Of a stretch of 64,000 nucleotides of DNA, positions 1 to 8,259 are shown one piece after another. A program made the translations under genes and the position numbers. Position 1 is the stretch's first letter. The number at the start of each line of letters is the position of its first letter. The notes beneath the pieces are model-generated. The model saw nothing but the letters and a program-made list of their open reading frames with translations. It was not told where the DNA came from and did no database searches. This DNA is from Cupriavidus laharis (GTDB lineage Bacteria; Pseudomonadota; Gammaproteobacteria; Burkholderiales; Burkholderiaceae), in NCBI RefSeq assembly GCF_914271435.1, contig NZ_CAJZAI010000008.1, positions 124,001-188,000 of the forward strand, given 5' to 3'.

Positions 1-923
1 TCTGGTCGCACGTTAACAGCCACGTCGATCTCTGGATTGAACTGCTGCATGGCCTGGACCTGCCACCGGTGGCAGCGCTGCCCTGCACCGTCAGGCAAGC
101 GTTTGAGGCCGACCACTTCACGCAATGCCGGATACCCGATGCCGATCTCGAGCGGCTGTTCGGCCTGAACATCCATGTCCTGACGCTGTACGACTCGCTC
201 GAGAGCCACGTCGCCGCGCAGACCAGCCGAGGCAACATCGTGGTGATGGAGGTCGACAGCAGCCAGCTGCCGCCCGCGCCGGGCACGGCCTACCAGCGCC
301 AGCGCACGCTGTCGTGCATCGGCATCGACGTGATGATTCCGGATGCGCTGGCCGTGGGGTATTTCCACTCCGACGGCTATCACACCGCCAGCGGCGAGGA
401 CTACACCGCGCTCTTCGGCCGGGTGCCTGGCGGACGCAACGCGGAAGCCCTGCTCTACACCCATGCCGACGTGGTGCGCCGCAATCCGTGCACGCACAGC
501 GACGCGTCGCTGCTGCAGGCTTCGCTGGAACTCTTTCGCTTTCACCTGGCAAACCGTCCGCGCGACAATCCGGTCAGCACCTTTCGCGCGGCATTCCCCG
601 AGCACCTTGATCGCCTGATGGCGCGCGGCGAGCCCGGCTTTCATCACTATGCGGCCGGTGTGCTGCGCCAGCTCGGCGCCAACTTCGAATTGCTTGCGCG
701 CTACCTGCGCTGGCTGGTCATGCAAGGCGAGCAGGTGCCCGACAAGACGGCCGAGGCCTGCTACACCATGGCATCGGAAGCGATGGTCATGCAGTTCCGG
801 CTGATGCGCGCGGTGATCAGCCGCAAGCCGGACACCTGCGAGGATTGCCTGGACCAGCTCGAAGCCTCGTACCAGGCGTGCGTGCCGGTGCTGGCGCGGC
901 ATTTCGCCGGGAGCAAGGCGTGA
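1..923 (+). CDS. DUF1839 family protein, copy A (5' truncated by window edge, active-site residues altered)
   Basis: The frame is open from base 3, so the N-terminus lies outside the window; 306 codons are visible. It is clearly related along its length to the gene at 11952-12986. DUF1839 has no established function. I see a resemblance to the BtrH-type papain-like acyltransferase fold (Asn-Cys near the N-terminus, then a VDSYYLP-like strand, then His and GID), which is inference. In this copy the Cys of the NCYIDLW motif is Ser (codon 18-20) and the His of QREH is Arg (codon 303-305); the YYLP strand is also altered. It is therefore probably catalytically dead if the fold assignment is right. 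It overlaps the next gene by 4 bases (GTGA), so the two are translationally coupled. Confidence 0.8.
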   Translation, partial: WSHVNSHVDLWIELLHGLDLPPVAALPCTVRQAFEADHFTQCRIPDADLERLFGLNIHVLTLYDSLESHVAAQTSRGNIVVMEVDSSQLPPAPGTAYQRQRTLSCIGIDVMIPDALAVGYFHSDGYHTASGEDYTALFGRVPGGRNAEALLYTHADVVRRNPCTHSDASLLQASLELFRFHLANRPRDNPVSTFRAAFPEHLDRLMARGEPGFHHYAAGVLRQLGANFELLARYLRWLVMQGEQVPDKTAEACYTMASEAMVMQFRLMRAVISRKPDTCEDCLDQLEASYQACVPVLARHFAGSKA

Positions 924-3037
924 CGCTTCCCGTCGCCGCCGCGAGCACACGCCGCGGCGCGCGGCTGCCTGGCAGCCTGCACGTGTCGGGAGACTGGTCA
1001 TGGCTGGAAACCCTGCCCGGTGCCGCCGACAGCCCGGCATGCCTGGACGAGTGCGCGGCATGGTTGCCGGCCCCGGTGCCGGGTACCGTGGCCGACGCCA
1101 TGCGCATATCGGGCCGCTGGCGCGACACGACGCCGGTGGCCTCGCATCGGCACGACTACTGGTACCGCCTGCGCTTCGCTGCGACCGGGCACCGGCTGCT
1201 GCGCTTGCGGAGCCTGGCCGGCGCGGCGCAGGCATGGGTCAACGGGCGACCGATCGCCGCGCCGCAGGCGCTGTGCGATGTGTGCGAGGCCGAAGTGGAC
1301 CTGGCAGGCGTCAATACCCTCCACCTGTGCTTTCGGGCCAGCGTACCCCGGCTGCATGCGGCGCGCAGCACGCTGTGCTGGCGCCAGGCACTGACATTCC
1401 CGGCGTCGGGCGTCATCGGGCATGCCGCGGCTGAAGACACGCCGCTGCACGCCGTGGGCTTGCTGCAGCCCGTCGAGTTGCTTGAACTCGGCGGCAACGA
1501 TGTTCTCGCCGATGCCGCGGTGGATCTCTCCGCTGGAATGGAAGATGGCGCGGGTCTGGTTTCCATGCGCCTGCACCTGCATGGCGAGGCACCGGCGCAG
1601 GCGATGCTGAGCATCTGCGATGCGGATGGCGTTGTCCGCGCGCCGCTCATGCGCGAGGATGCCTTCACGCTGGCGGCCGAAGTGCGCCTTGACCATCCCA
1701 GGCTCTGGTGGCCCCATACGCACGGCCAGCCGGCCCGGTATCGCGTCCTGGCCGAGGCCGGGGGACACATGCTCGATTGCGGGCGGATCGGATTGCGCAG
1801 CGTTCGGGGCGACAGGCATGGATGCAATCCCTTTCCACGCATCAATGATGTGCCGGTGTTTTGCCGCGGCGCGCGCCTGGGCGCCGGGGAACTGGCCGCG
1901 CTCGCGGCATCGCCGCTGGCCGCTCGCTCTTGGATGCGGCTCGCACGTGGTGCCGGGATGAACGTGCTGTATCTCGATCGCGGCTGTGCGCCGGCCGCTG
2001 ACTTCCGCAGTGCCTGCGATGCGGTCGGCATGCTGCTCTGGCGCGAAGGCATGAATCTGCCCGATGCCACATGGTTGCCGGAGATTGCAGGCGTGCCATG
2101 CGCGCGCACGCTCGGGGCGCTTGGCTTGTCGCAGGCCGTTGGCGATCCGCGCTGGAAGGCCGGCGTGCCGCATCGGCCGGGCACGCTATGGGATGCCGAG
2201 GACGTGCGCGACCGCAGCCTGCGCACGCTGTATGGCGTGGATCCGCCGCGCCTGCGCCGGAGCGATCCGCAGCGCTATCTGCGCCTGTCGCGAGCGCTCG
2301 CCGCCGAGCTGGTGAGCGACTTCATCGCCGGTTGCCGCCGCGCAGGGGGCACGTCCGGACTGGCACTGCTGCCATCGCTGCGCGATGTGCCGCTCGCCAA
2401 CGGCACAGGCGTCGTGGATGTGTGCGGCCGTCCCAAGTCGGCCTGGCATGCGATGCGTGCCGCGTGCCGCCCGTTGCAGGTACTGCTGGGGACAGACGCT
2501 GCAGGCCGGATCCGCCTGGACCTGCTGAACGAGACAGCGGCAACGCGCGATGTCCGCGTCAGGGTTTGCTGGATCGGAAACGGCGCACAGGTGCACGCCG
2601 AGACCGAGCACACGCAGCAGCTTGGGGCACACCAGTCCCTGGTGCTGACACCGCGGCCGCAGCATGGTGGATCGCCGGACGCGGACGACGTGGTGCTGGC
2701 CACGCTATCGGACGCTCGCAGTGGCGAGCTGCTCAGCCAGGCGGTGCACCTGCCGGACCGCCGTGCCGAAGCACTGCCGCAGGCGGGCCTCCAGGTTGAG
2801 GTCCTGCACGACGCGGGGCACTGGTGGCTCGAGATATCGGCCACGCGTCTTGCACGCTGGGTGCACATCGAGGACCATGTGCTCCAGCCGGCGCAGGACT
2901 GGTTCCACCTCGCGCCCGGCGGGCGTACCCGTATCCGCCTTTTGCATGAAGGCGGCCACACGTCTCAACCCGGCATGGCGCCCGCCGGCAGGGTGTGGGC
3001 GCTCAACCAGGACGATCCTGTCCGCTACGCCGGCTAG
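920..3037 (+). CDS. Family 2 glycoside hydrolase-like protein, copy A, catalytic core deleted
   Basis: The GTG at 920 overlaps the upstream TGA and gives a 705-residue protein whose MTLP start matches the MTLQ start of the paralogue at 9285-11843. The N-terminal sugar-binding-like domain (AAWLPAPVPGTV, then YWYRLRF) and the C-terminal beta domains (WVHIEDHVLQ, NWFHLAPG-like DWFHLAPG) are conserved. Between Trp374 and Val392 there are only 18 residues, where the paralogue has 136 between the equivalent Trp394 and Val530. The missing 118 residues contain the acid/base Glu of the paralogue. The later WQFQDLLPG motif is also lost (it reads LALLPSLRD). The reading frame is intact, so this looks like a retained pseudoenzyme, perhaps a binding or scaffold protein, rather than a decaying pseudogene. 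Confidence 0.82.
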   Translation: MTLPVAAASTRRGARLPGSLHVSGDWSWLETLPGAADSPACLDECAAWLPAPVPGTVADAMRISGRWRDTTPVASHRHDYWYRLRFAATGHRLLRLRSLAGAAQAWVNGRPIAAPQALCDVCEAEVDLAGVNTLHLCFRASVPRLHAARSTLCWRQALTFPASGVIGHAAAEDTPLHAVGLLQPVELLELGGNDVLADAAVDLSAGMEDGAGLVSMRLHLHGEAPAQAMLSICDADGVVRAPLMREDAFTLAAEVRLDHPRLWWPHTHGQPARYRVLAEAGGHMLDCGRIGLRSVRGDRHGCNPFPRINDVPVFCRGARLGAGELAALAASPLAARSWMRLARGAGMNVLYLDRGCAPAADFRSACDAVGMLLWREGMNLPDATWLPEIAGVPCARTLGALGLSQAVGDPRWKAGVPHRPGTLWDAEDVRDRSLRTLYGVDPPRLRRSDPQRYLRLSRALAAELVSDFIAGCRRAGGTSGLALLPSLRDVPLANGTGVVDVCGRPKSAWHAMRAACRPLQVLLGTDAAGRIRLDLLNETAATRDVRVRVCWIGNGAQVHAETEHTQQLGAHQSLVLTPRPQHGGSPDADDVVLATLSDARSGELLSQAVHLPDRRAEALPQAGLQVEVLHDAGHWWLEISATRLARWVHIEDHVLQPAQDWFHLAPGGRTRIRLLHEGGHTSQPGMAPAGRVWALNQDDPVRYAG

Positions 3038-3362
3038 CGGCGCCATTCCAGTACGCACCCGCTGCCGGGCATGTCCGCTTTCCGGCCGACCTACCAATGG
3101 ATGACAGTGCACCAGCCGTCTGCCTACTGTCCCATTGACGATCCATGGCGCTAAATACAGAAACCGGGTCAGAAGAATTGCCGCATGGTTCGGGGCCGCG
3201 GCGAGCCTGGCTGGGAGGAGACGGACACAAAGCGCCGGCACAGCGGGATTGCCCGGCGGCAGACCGGCCTGGCGCGGCGGGGCCCGTGGCAGGGTGACGG
3301 GGCGGGCGGCGCCGGCAGGTAGATTCTTGCCCGGACACGGGATGGGACAGGGGGGTACGAAA
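3038..3362. other. Noncoding leader upstream of Crp/Fnr gene
   Basis: This 325-base stretch separates the copy A pair from the Crp/Fnr gene. The frame of the regulator stays open back to about 3135, but that extension reads as low-complexity Arg/Gly-rich sequence and lacks a ribosome site. I see no tRNA, repeat or convincing promoter. The end carries a strong G-rich ribosome site just before 3363. Confidence 0.5.
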
Positions 3363-4085
3363 ATGATCACGCATCGCTCGGATCTGAATGCCAACTATCT
3401 GCTCAATGCATTGCCGCGCGGCGAATGGGAATCACTGGCGCAGCACATCGAACTGGTGCGCCTGCGTGCCGGCGAGCTGCTGACCGATTCGGGACAACGC
3501 ATTGTCCATGTGTACTTCCCGACCACGTCGGTGGTGTCGCTGCTGTCCCTGCTGGAAGACGGCGCCACCGTGGAAATCGCCGCGGTTGGCAACGAAGGCC
3601 TGGTGGGCGTCCCGGTGGTCACCGGCGGCGACACCATGCCATGCCGCGTGGAAGTGCGCAGCCCTGGCCTGGCCTACCGCATCCCTGCGCGCCTGCTGCG
3701 CGCCGAACTGCCGCGCACGCCTACGCTGCAACGGGTCACGCTGCTCTACGTGCAGGCCATGCTGACGCAGATCGCGCAGACGGCGGCGTGCAACCGGCAC
3801 CATTCCCTGAACAAGCAGCTGTGCCGCTGGCTGCTGCTGGCCGTGGATCGACTGAGCTCGAACGAACTGGTGATCACGCAGCAGGTCATCGCCAACATGC
3901 TGGGCGTGCGCCGCGAGGGCGTGACCGAAGCCGCCGGCAAGCTGGAAGACCTCGGGCTGATCCATCACAGCCGCGGCCACATCACGGTGCTGGACCGCTG
4001 CGGGCTGGAGAAGCACTCCTGCGAGTGCTACAAGCTCGTCAAGCGCGAATACGACCGCCTGCTGCCAGCCCTGGCGCATGCCTGA
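3363..4085 (+). CDS. Crp/Fnr family transcriptional regulator
   Basis: The 240-residue protein has an N-terminal cyclic-nucleotide-binding-like beta roll (residues about 20-130, with GELLTDSG and VYFPTTSVVS) and a C-terminal winged helix (about 150-225, ITQQVIANMLGVRREGVTEAA as recognition region). The tail motif HSCECYKLVKREYDRLL is common in proteobacterial regulators of this subgroup, and the FNR-type N-terminal Cys cluster is absent. The ATG at 3363 is chosen because AGGGGGG lies about 8 bases upstream and because the protein then begins at the usual point. It lies directly before a Wzc-like gene on the same strand, so control of polysaccharide genes is a reasonable but unproven role. The effector is unknown. 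Confidence 0.88.
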   Translation: MITHRSDLNANYLLNALPRGEWESLAQHIELVRLRAGELLTDSGQRIVHVYFPTTSVVSLLSLLEDGATVEIAAVGNEGLVGVPVVTGGDTMPCRVEVRSPGLAYRIPARLLRAELPRTPTLQRVTLLYVQAMLTQIAQTAACNRHHSLNKQLCRWLLLAVDRLSSNELVITQQVIANMLGVRREGVTEAAGKLEDLGLIHHSRGHITVLDRCGLEKHSCECYKLVKREYDRLLPALAHA

Positions 4086-4172
4086 AGCCGGAAGGCCGCA
4101 CGTGAACAGCTATGGCCGGTGCCGCAGCGCATGCTGCGCGTCCGGCCTTCATCGCTTTGAGGAGCAGTGTCC

Positions 4173-6566
4173 GTGAGCAGACTGTCATATGCCGGTGCAC
4201 CGGCCGACCGGGAGGTCCCCCGGCGTGAAGCCCCGGTGGCGCGAGCCTTGCAGGCACGCGCGCTGCTGGATCATATGGGGTGGATCGTCGCGGCCGGCGT
4301 GGCCGGCGCGGCGATCGGCGGCATGGTAGCGCTGTCGTCCCCGCTGGAGTACCGTGCCCAGGCGCTCGTGCAGGTGGAAGGCAAGAATGGCGCGATGCGC
4401 AACGTCGCGCAGGCGCCGCAGGGTGCGTCACTCGACGCCGGGCTGCTGAGCAGCCGCGCGGTGGTGGCGCCCGTGGTCGAGCAACTGCACCTGGACATTA
4501 CCGCCAGGCCGCTGCGCGCCCCGCTGCTCGGCACGCTGGTCGAACGGTGGTCCACGCCGGGCCAGCCGCGCGGCACGTGGCTGGGCTATGCGTGGGGCGG
4601 AGAGCGGCTCGTGCTGGACCGCCTGGCGGTGCCCGAGCGGCTGGTGGACCAGCCCATGCTGTTCGAAGTGCTGCAGGATGGCAGCTACCGCATCAGCTAC
4701 CAGGATACCGGGCTCGTGGAAGGTGTCGTCGGCGAGAATGCCGCCGGCAACGGCGTGGAACTGCGCGTGGCGCGCATCGACGCCGCGCCGGGCACGCGCT
4801 TCCTGCTCACGCGCCATGACCCGGCACGCACCGCAGAGGCGATCCGGCTCGGCCTTACCGTCGATAGCGAAAGCGCGGACGCCGGCGGCAGCACGGTGCG
4901 CATAGCCTGGCAATACCCCGATCCGGAGACCGCTGCTGCGCTCGTCAATGGCGTGACGCGCGCCTACATCAGCGGGCAGACCGCCCAGCGCCGTGGCGAC
5001 GCCGCCGACTCGCTGGCTTTCCTGACCGGCGAATTGCCGCGTGTGCAGGCCGAGCTGGCGCGCGCCGAGGAGGCGCTGAGCCGCTATCGCGCCCGCACCG
5101 GTTCCATCCAGCCCAGCCGGGACGCCCAGTCGTTCCTGAACAGCAGCATGGAATACCAGCGCCAGATCGCCGCGCTCAGGCTGGAGCGCACAAAACTGCT
5201 GCAGCGCTTCACCACGGACGCCAATGAGGTGAAGACTGTCGACAGCCAGATCCAGCAGATGACGCGCGAGCGCGCGGAGATCGATGCCCGCATGCAGAGC
5301 CTGTCCGCCTCCGAACGCGAGTCGGTGGCACTGGCGCGCGACGTCAAGGTCGCCGAGGACATGTACATGACGCTGCGCTCGAAAGTCGAGCAGTTGTCGC
5401 TGCTGCGCTCGGACAACTCCAGCCAGATGCGTGTGGTCGACAACGCCATTGCCCCGGTCCGGGCGGTCGGGCCCGGCGCGTGGCCATTTGTTTCCGGCGG
5501 CATGCTGCTCGGGCTTTGCCTTGGTGTGGCCGGTGTCGGCGTGCGCCAGCGCCTGAAGCCATCGGTGGCCACGGCCAACGATGCCGAACAGCGGCTTGGC
5601 ATTGCCATGCTTGGCGATGTCGCTTTCAGCGACGAACAGGCTGACCTCGAGCGCGAGGTCGAAGCAAAGCGGCGCCTTGGCATTGCCGCGGGCTTTGCCA
5701 TGCAGGCGAAGGGCCGCCTGGAGGCGCCTCGCCCGGGAACCTCGCTGGTCGATGCATCGGCCGTAGATGCTGCCGACAGCGAATACGCGGAAAGCGAACG
5801 GCTGCTGAGGCAGGGGCTGCATGACCATTTCCTGCTGGCGCGGCGGGCGCCGCACTCGCTTGCCATAGAAGGGCTGCGCACACTGCGCGCGGCGCTGCAT
5901 TTCTCGCTGCGCTCGGCTCCCGATGGCGTGGTGGCCGTGACCAGCCCCGCGGTGGGCGCAGGCAAGACCTTCTCCGCGGTCAATCTTGCCGTGCTGTTCG
6001 CGGAGGCGGGCCAGCGCGTGCTGCTCGTCGATGCAGACCTGCGCCGCGGCAAGATTGCCGACTGGTTCGACCAGCCTGCCGAAGGCGGGCTCGCGGAAGT
6101 ACTGGCTGGCCGCCTGCCGATCGCCGAGGCTGTTCGGCCGACCGTCGTCAACAGCCTGTTCATCCTCACACACGGCCAGACGCCGCCCAACCCGTCCGAG
6201 CTGCTGATGCTGCCAACGCTGGCGGACAACCTGCGCCGCTGCGCGGGCCGCTTCGACCTGGTCATCGTCGACACGCCGCCTGTCATGGCGGTTGCGGACG
6301 CGACGCTCGTCGCCAGTCTGGCCGGCTCGACGCTGCTGGTCATTCGCGCCGACGTCACGCCGGCGGACCAGGTGAACGAGACCCTCAAGCGCCTGGCACG
6401 CGCCGATGCCCGTCTTGCGGGCGGCATCCTGAATGGCGTGGTGCAGCGGCGCAGCAACCGGGCGGATTTCCACAGCATCAATCCGTATCTGGGGATGCCG
6501 TTGCCGCGAGCCGACCTGAAACAGCCGGCGTTGACGAACCAGGCCGACGAGCGCGGAAAGGCTTGA
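4173..6566 (+). CDS. Wzc/GumC-like chain-length protein with BY-kinase domain, no Tyr-rich tail
   Basis: This protein of about 797 residues has an N-terminal Wzz domain flanked by membrane segments (first about residues 32-55, second near residue 440), a central coiled coil (about 280-410) and a C-terminal bacterial tyrosine kinase domain. The domain shows Walker A (SPAVGAGKTFS), Walker A' (VLLVDADLRRG) and Walker B (LVIVDTPPV). The C-terminus ends SINPYLGMPLPR and contains only one Tyr, so the tyrosine cluster that Wzc proteins normally autophosphorylate is missing. GTG 4173 is preferred to GTG 4167 because GAGGAG then sits at a workable distance. A second, complete Wzc lies at 16758-18980. 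This one has no adjacent Wza or phosphatase and is followed by the carrier-protein module, so it may serve a different polymer or a regulatory role. Confidence 0.87.
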   Translation: MSRLSYAGAPADREVPRREAPVARALQARALLDHMGWIVAAGVAGAAIGGMVALSSPLEYRAQALVQVEGKNGAMRNVAQAPQGASLDAGLLSSRAVVAPVVEQLHLDITARPLRAPLLGTLVERWSTPGQPRGTWLGYAWGGERLVLDRLAVPERLVDQPMLFEVLQDGSYRISYQDTGLVEGVVGENAAGNGVELRVARIDAAPGTRFLLTRHDPARTAEAIRLGLTVDSESADAGGSTVRIAWQYPDPETAAALVNGVTRAYISGQTAQRRGDAADSLAFLTGELPRVQAELARAEEALSRYRARTGSIQPSRDAQSFLNSSMEYQRQIAALRLERTKLLQRFTTDANEVKTVDSQIQQMTRERAEIDARMQSLSASERESVALARDVKVAEDMYMTLRSKVEQLSLLRSDNSSQMRVVDNAIAPVRAVGPGAWPFVSGGMLLGLCLGVAGVGVRQRLKPSVATANDAEQRLGIAMLGDVAFSDEQADLEREVEAKRRLGIAAGFAMQAKGRLEAPRPGTSLVDASAVDAADSEYAESERLLRQGLHDHFLLARRAPHSLAIEGLRTLRAALHFSLRSAPDGVVAVTSPAVGAGKTFSAVNLAVLFAEAGQRVLLVDADLRRGKIADWFDQPAEGGLAEVLAGRLPIAEAVRPTVVNSLFILTHGQTPPNPSELLMLPTLADNLRRCAGRFDLVIVDTPPVMAVADATLVASLAGSTLLVIRADVTPADQVNETLKRLARADARLAGGILNGVVQRRSNRADFHSINPYLGMPLPRADLKQPALTNQADERGKA

Positions 6567-6612
6567 TGAGGCTTGATGCACGCAAGCCGCAGCCCGAGGC
6601 AGAGAGCGTCGA

Positions 6613-6630
6613 GCGTACCCGTTTCTGCGT
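6613..6630 (+). repeat. Dispersed 18-bp repeat, copy 1
   Basis: The sequence is GCGTACCCGTTTCTGCGT. Near-identical copies occur at 40885-40902 (minus), 56941-56958, 57023-57040 and 60842-60859 (minus). This copy lies 47 bases past the end of the Wzc-like gene, in noncoding DNA. Confidence 0.7.
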
Positions 6631-6801
6631 GGATCGGCAGGCGGCCGGTATCCAATGCAATGTGATGCGGGTCATCGCCCGGCATGGATGCCCTTCCGCG
6701 GCAAGTGCACGATTGGTGTGGGAGCGCACCGATGCGGAACCTGTGGTCTGGGCTAAATAGGCGAACACACTGGGTAATAAACACGACACGGGAGCGCCAG
6801 T

Positions 6802-7053
6802 ATGAAAGCAGCCATACGTACCATTCTTTCGGACGTCGCCCGGCTCGACGTACCGGTGGAGTCGTTGGACGACCAGGCCGACCTGTATGCAGCAGGACTT
6901 TCGTCGCTGGCGACCGTGCACGTGATGCTCGCGATGGAGAACGCGCTTGGCATTGAAATACCCGATCGCCTGCTGACCCGCCAGCTGTTCCGCAGCATCA
7001 GCTCGCTGGCTGCCGCGGCCGAGCAGATCAAGCAAGAGCAGGAGGCCGCATGA
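6802..7053 (+). CDS. Acyl carrier protein dedicated to the adjacent amino acid ligase
   Basis: This is an 83-residue four-helix carrier protein. The GLSSL motif places the phosphopantetheine attachment Ser at residue 35. It starts at ATG 6802 with GGGAGC upstream and overlaps the following dehydrogenase by 4 bases (ATGA). Small carriers next to seryl-tRNA-synthetase-like ligases are the known acceptors of those enzymes, described first in Bradyrhizobium, where the ligase loads an amino acid on the phosphopantetheine thiol. The gene order carrier, dehydrogenase, ligase supports this role here. It is unlikely to be the fatty-acid AcpP, which would sit in a fab cluster and carry a DSL motif. Confidence 0.9.
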   Translation: MKAAIRTILSDVARLDVPVESLDDQADLYAAGLSSLATVHVMLAMENALGIEIPDRLLTRQLFRSISSLAAAAEQIKQEQEAA

Positions 7054-8249
7054 AGCCCGCCCTTGCCAGCGTGGAGCTGGCGCATCCGCTGCCGGAGGTC
7101 GTCGACGCCGCGCACTGGCTGGCCGCTGCGCAACTGGCGGCGGCCGAGGCCGCCCGGTATGCAGACCAGGTTGACGGCGACGCGCGGTTTCCGCACGAGG
7201 CCTTCGCGATCTTGGGCGATCAGAAATTACTGGGCGCCATGGTGCCAGCCGCCTTCGGCGGAGGCGGTGCGTCGCTGGACACGGTCGCCGGGGTCTGCCG
7301 CATACTCGGCGGTGCCTGCGCCTCGGCGGGGATGATCTACGCCATGCATCAGATCCAGGTGGCGTGCCTGGTCAACCACGCCAGCAGCAGCGCATGGCAT
7401 GCACAGTTATTGCGGCGCCTTGCCGGCGAGCAGTTGCTGCTGGCTTCGGCCACGTCCGAAGAGGCCATCGGCGGCGCCTTGCGCAACAGCGGCTGCGCCG
7501 TCAACGCCGATGGCACCAACCTGCACTTGCTCAAGATGGCGCCGACCATCTCCTATGGCGCGCACGCGGACGGCATTCTCGTGACCGCGCGGCGCAGTCC
7601 CGATGCTTCGCCGTCGGACCAGGTGATGGTCAGCGTGCTCAAGCCCGACTATGTGCTGGAAAGCCTGTCAGCGTGGGATACGCTGGGCATGCGGGGCACC
7701 TGCAGCAATGGCTACAGGCTGGAAGCCCGCGGCCATACCGACCAGATCCTTCCGGTGCCGTTCGGCGAGATTGCCGACGTCACCATGACCCCCGTGTCGC
7801 ACATTCTGTGGTCCGCCCTGTGGACCGGCATCGCCGCGGATGCCGTGCAGCGCGCCAAGTCACTCTTCCAGGGCCAGGCCCGCGCCCGGCCAGGCACGTT
7901 GCCGCCCTCGGCCACGCGTGTCGCCGAAGCCGTGGCCATCATCCAGATGCTGGAAGGCAGGCTGGAACTCGCGCTGGCCCACCAGCGCCAGCGCCACGCG
8001 GTCCAGAGCATGTCCGCCATCTTCAACCTGGCTGCGGAAATGAATGGCCTCAAGACCAGCGTGTCGGCGCTGGCGCTGGAAGCCGTGCATATCGCGATGC
8101 TCGTGTGCGGCATGGCGGGCTACAAGCATGGCACGCCCTTCAGCCTGGGCCGCCACCTGCGGGACCTCTGGTCCGCTCCGCTCATGATCAACAACGATCG
8201 CATCCTGACCAACACCGCCAACCTGCTGCTGGCAGACCGGTCTGCCTGA
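7050..8249 (+). CDS. Acyl-CoA dehydrogenase-like flavoprotein, probably acting on carrier-bound substrate
   Basis: This 399-residue protein has the acyl-CoA dehydrogenase layout: an N-terminal helical domain (FPHEAFAILGDQKLLGAMVP), a middle beta domain and a C-terminal helical domain ending RDLWSAPLMINNDRIL. It overlaps the carrier gene by 4 bases and lies 10 bases before the ligase gene. Relatives such as the prolyl-S-carrier oxidases of pyrrole biosynthesis oxidise aminoacyl thioesters on a carrier protein, and the context suggests the same kind of chemistry, for example desaturation of a carrier-bound amino acid. The substrate cannot be read from sequence, and an ordinary acyl-CoA substrate remains possible. 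Confidence 0.85.
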   Translation: MKPALASVELAHPLPEVVDAAHWLAAAQLAAAEAARYADQVDGDARFPHEAFAILGDQKLLGAMVPAAFGGGGASLDTVAGVCRILGGACASAGMIYAMHQIQVACLVNHASSSAWHAQLLRRLAGEQLLLASATSEEAIGGALRNSGCAVNADGTNLHLLKMAPTISYGAHADGILVTARRSPDASPSDQVMVSVLKPDYVLESLSAWDTLGMRGTCSNGYRLEARGHTDQILPVPFGEIADVTMTPVSHILWSALWTGIAADAVQRAKSLFQGQARARPGTLPPSATRVAEAVAIIQMLEGRLELALAHQRQRHAVQSMSAIFNLAAEMNGLKTSVSALALEAVHIAMLVCGMAGYKHGTPFSLGRHLRDLWSAPLMINNDRILTNTANLLLADRSA

Positions 8250-8259
8250 GGAGCCGACA

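Noticed and set aside
920..3037. Frameshifted pseudogene explanation for the short GH2
   Set aside because: The frame is intact and similarity to the paralogue resumes in phase on both sides of the 118-residue gap, so an in-frame deletion fits better than a frameshift.
4428..6581. Long minus-strand open frame (717 codons) opposite the Wzc-like gene
   Set aside because: It has no recognisable domain, is rich in His, Gln and Arg as expected of an antisense frame in high-GC DNA, and lies fully opposite a gene with clear kinase motifs.
6563..6760. Possible 65-codon gene after the Wzc-like gene
   Set aside because: It contains the dispersed 18-bp repeat, has no ribosome site of its own, and its product resembles nothing known.
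6802..7053. Fatty-acid synthesis AcpP
   Set aside because: The motif is GLSSL rather than DSL, there are no fab genes, and the gene is coupled to the dehydrogenase and ligase.
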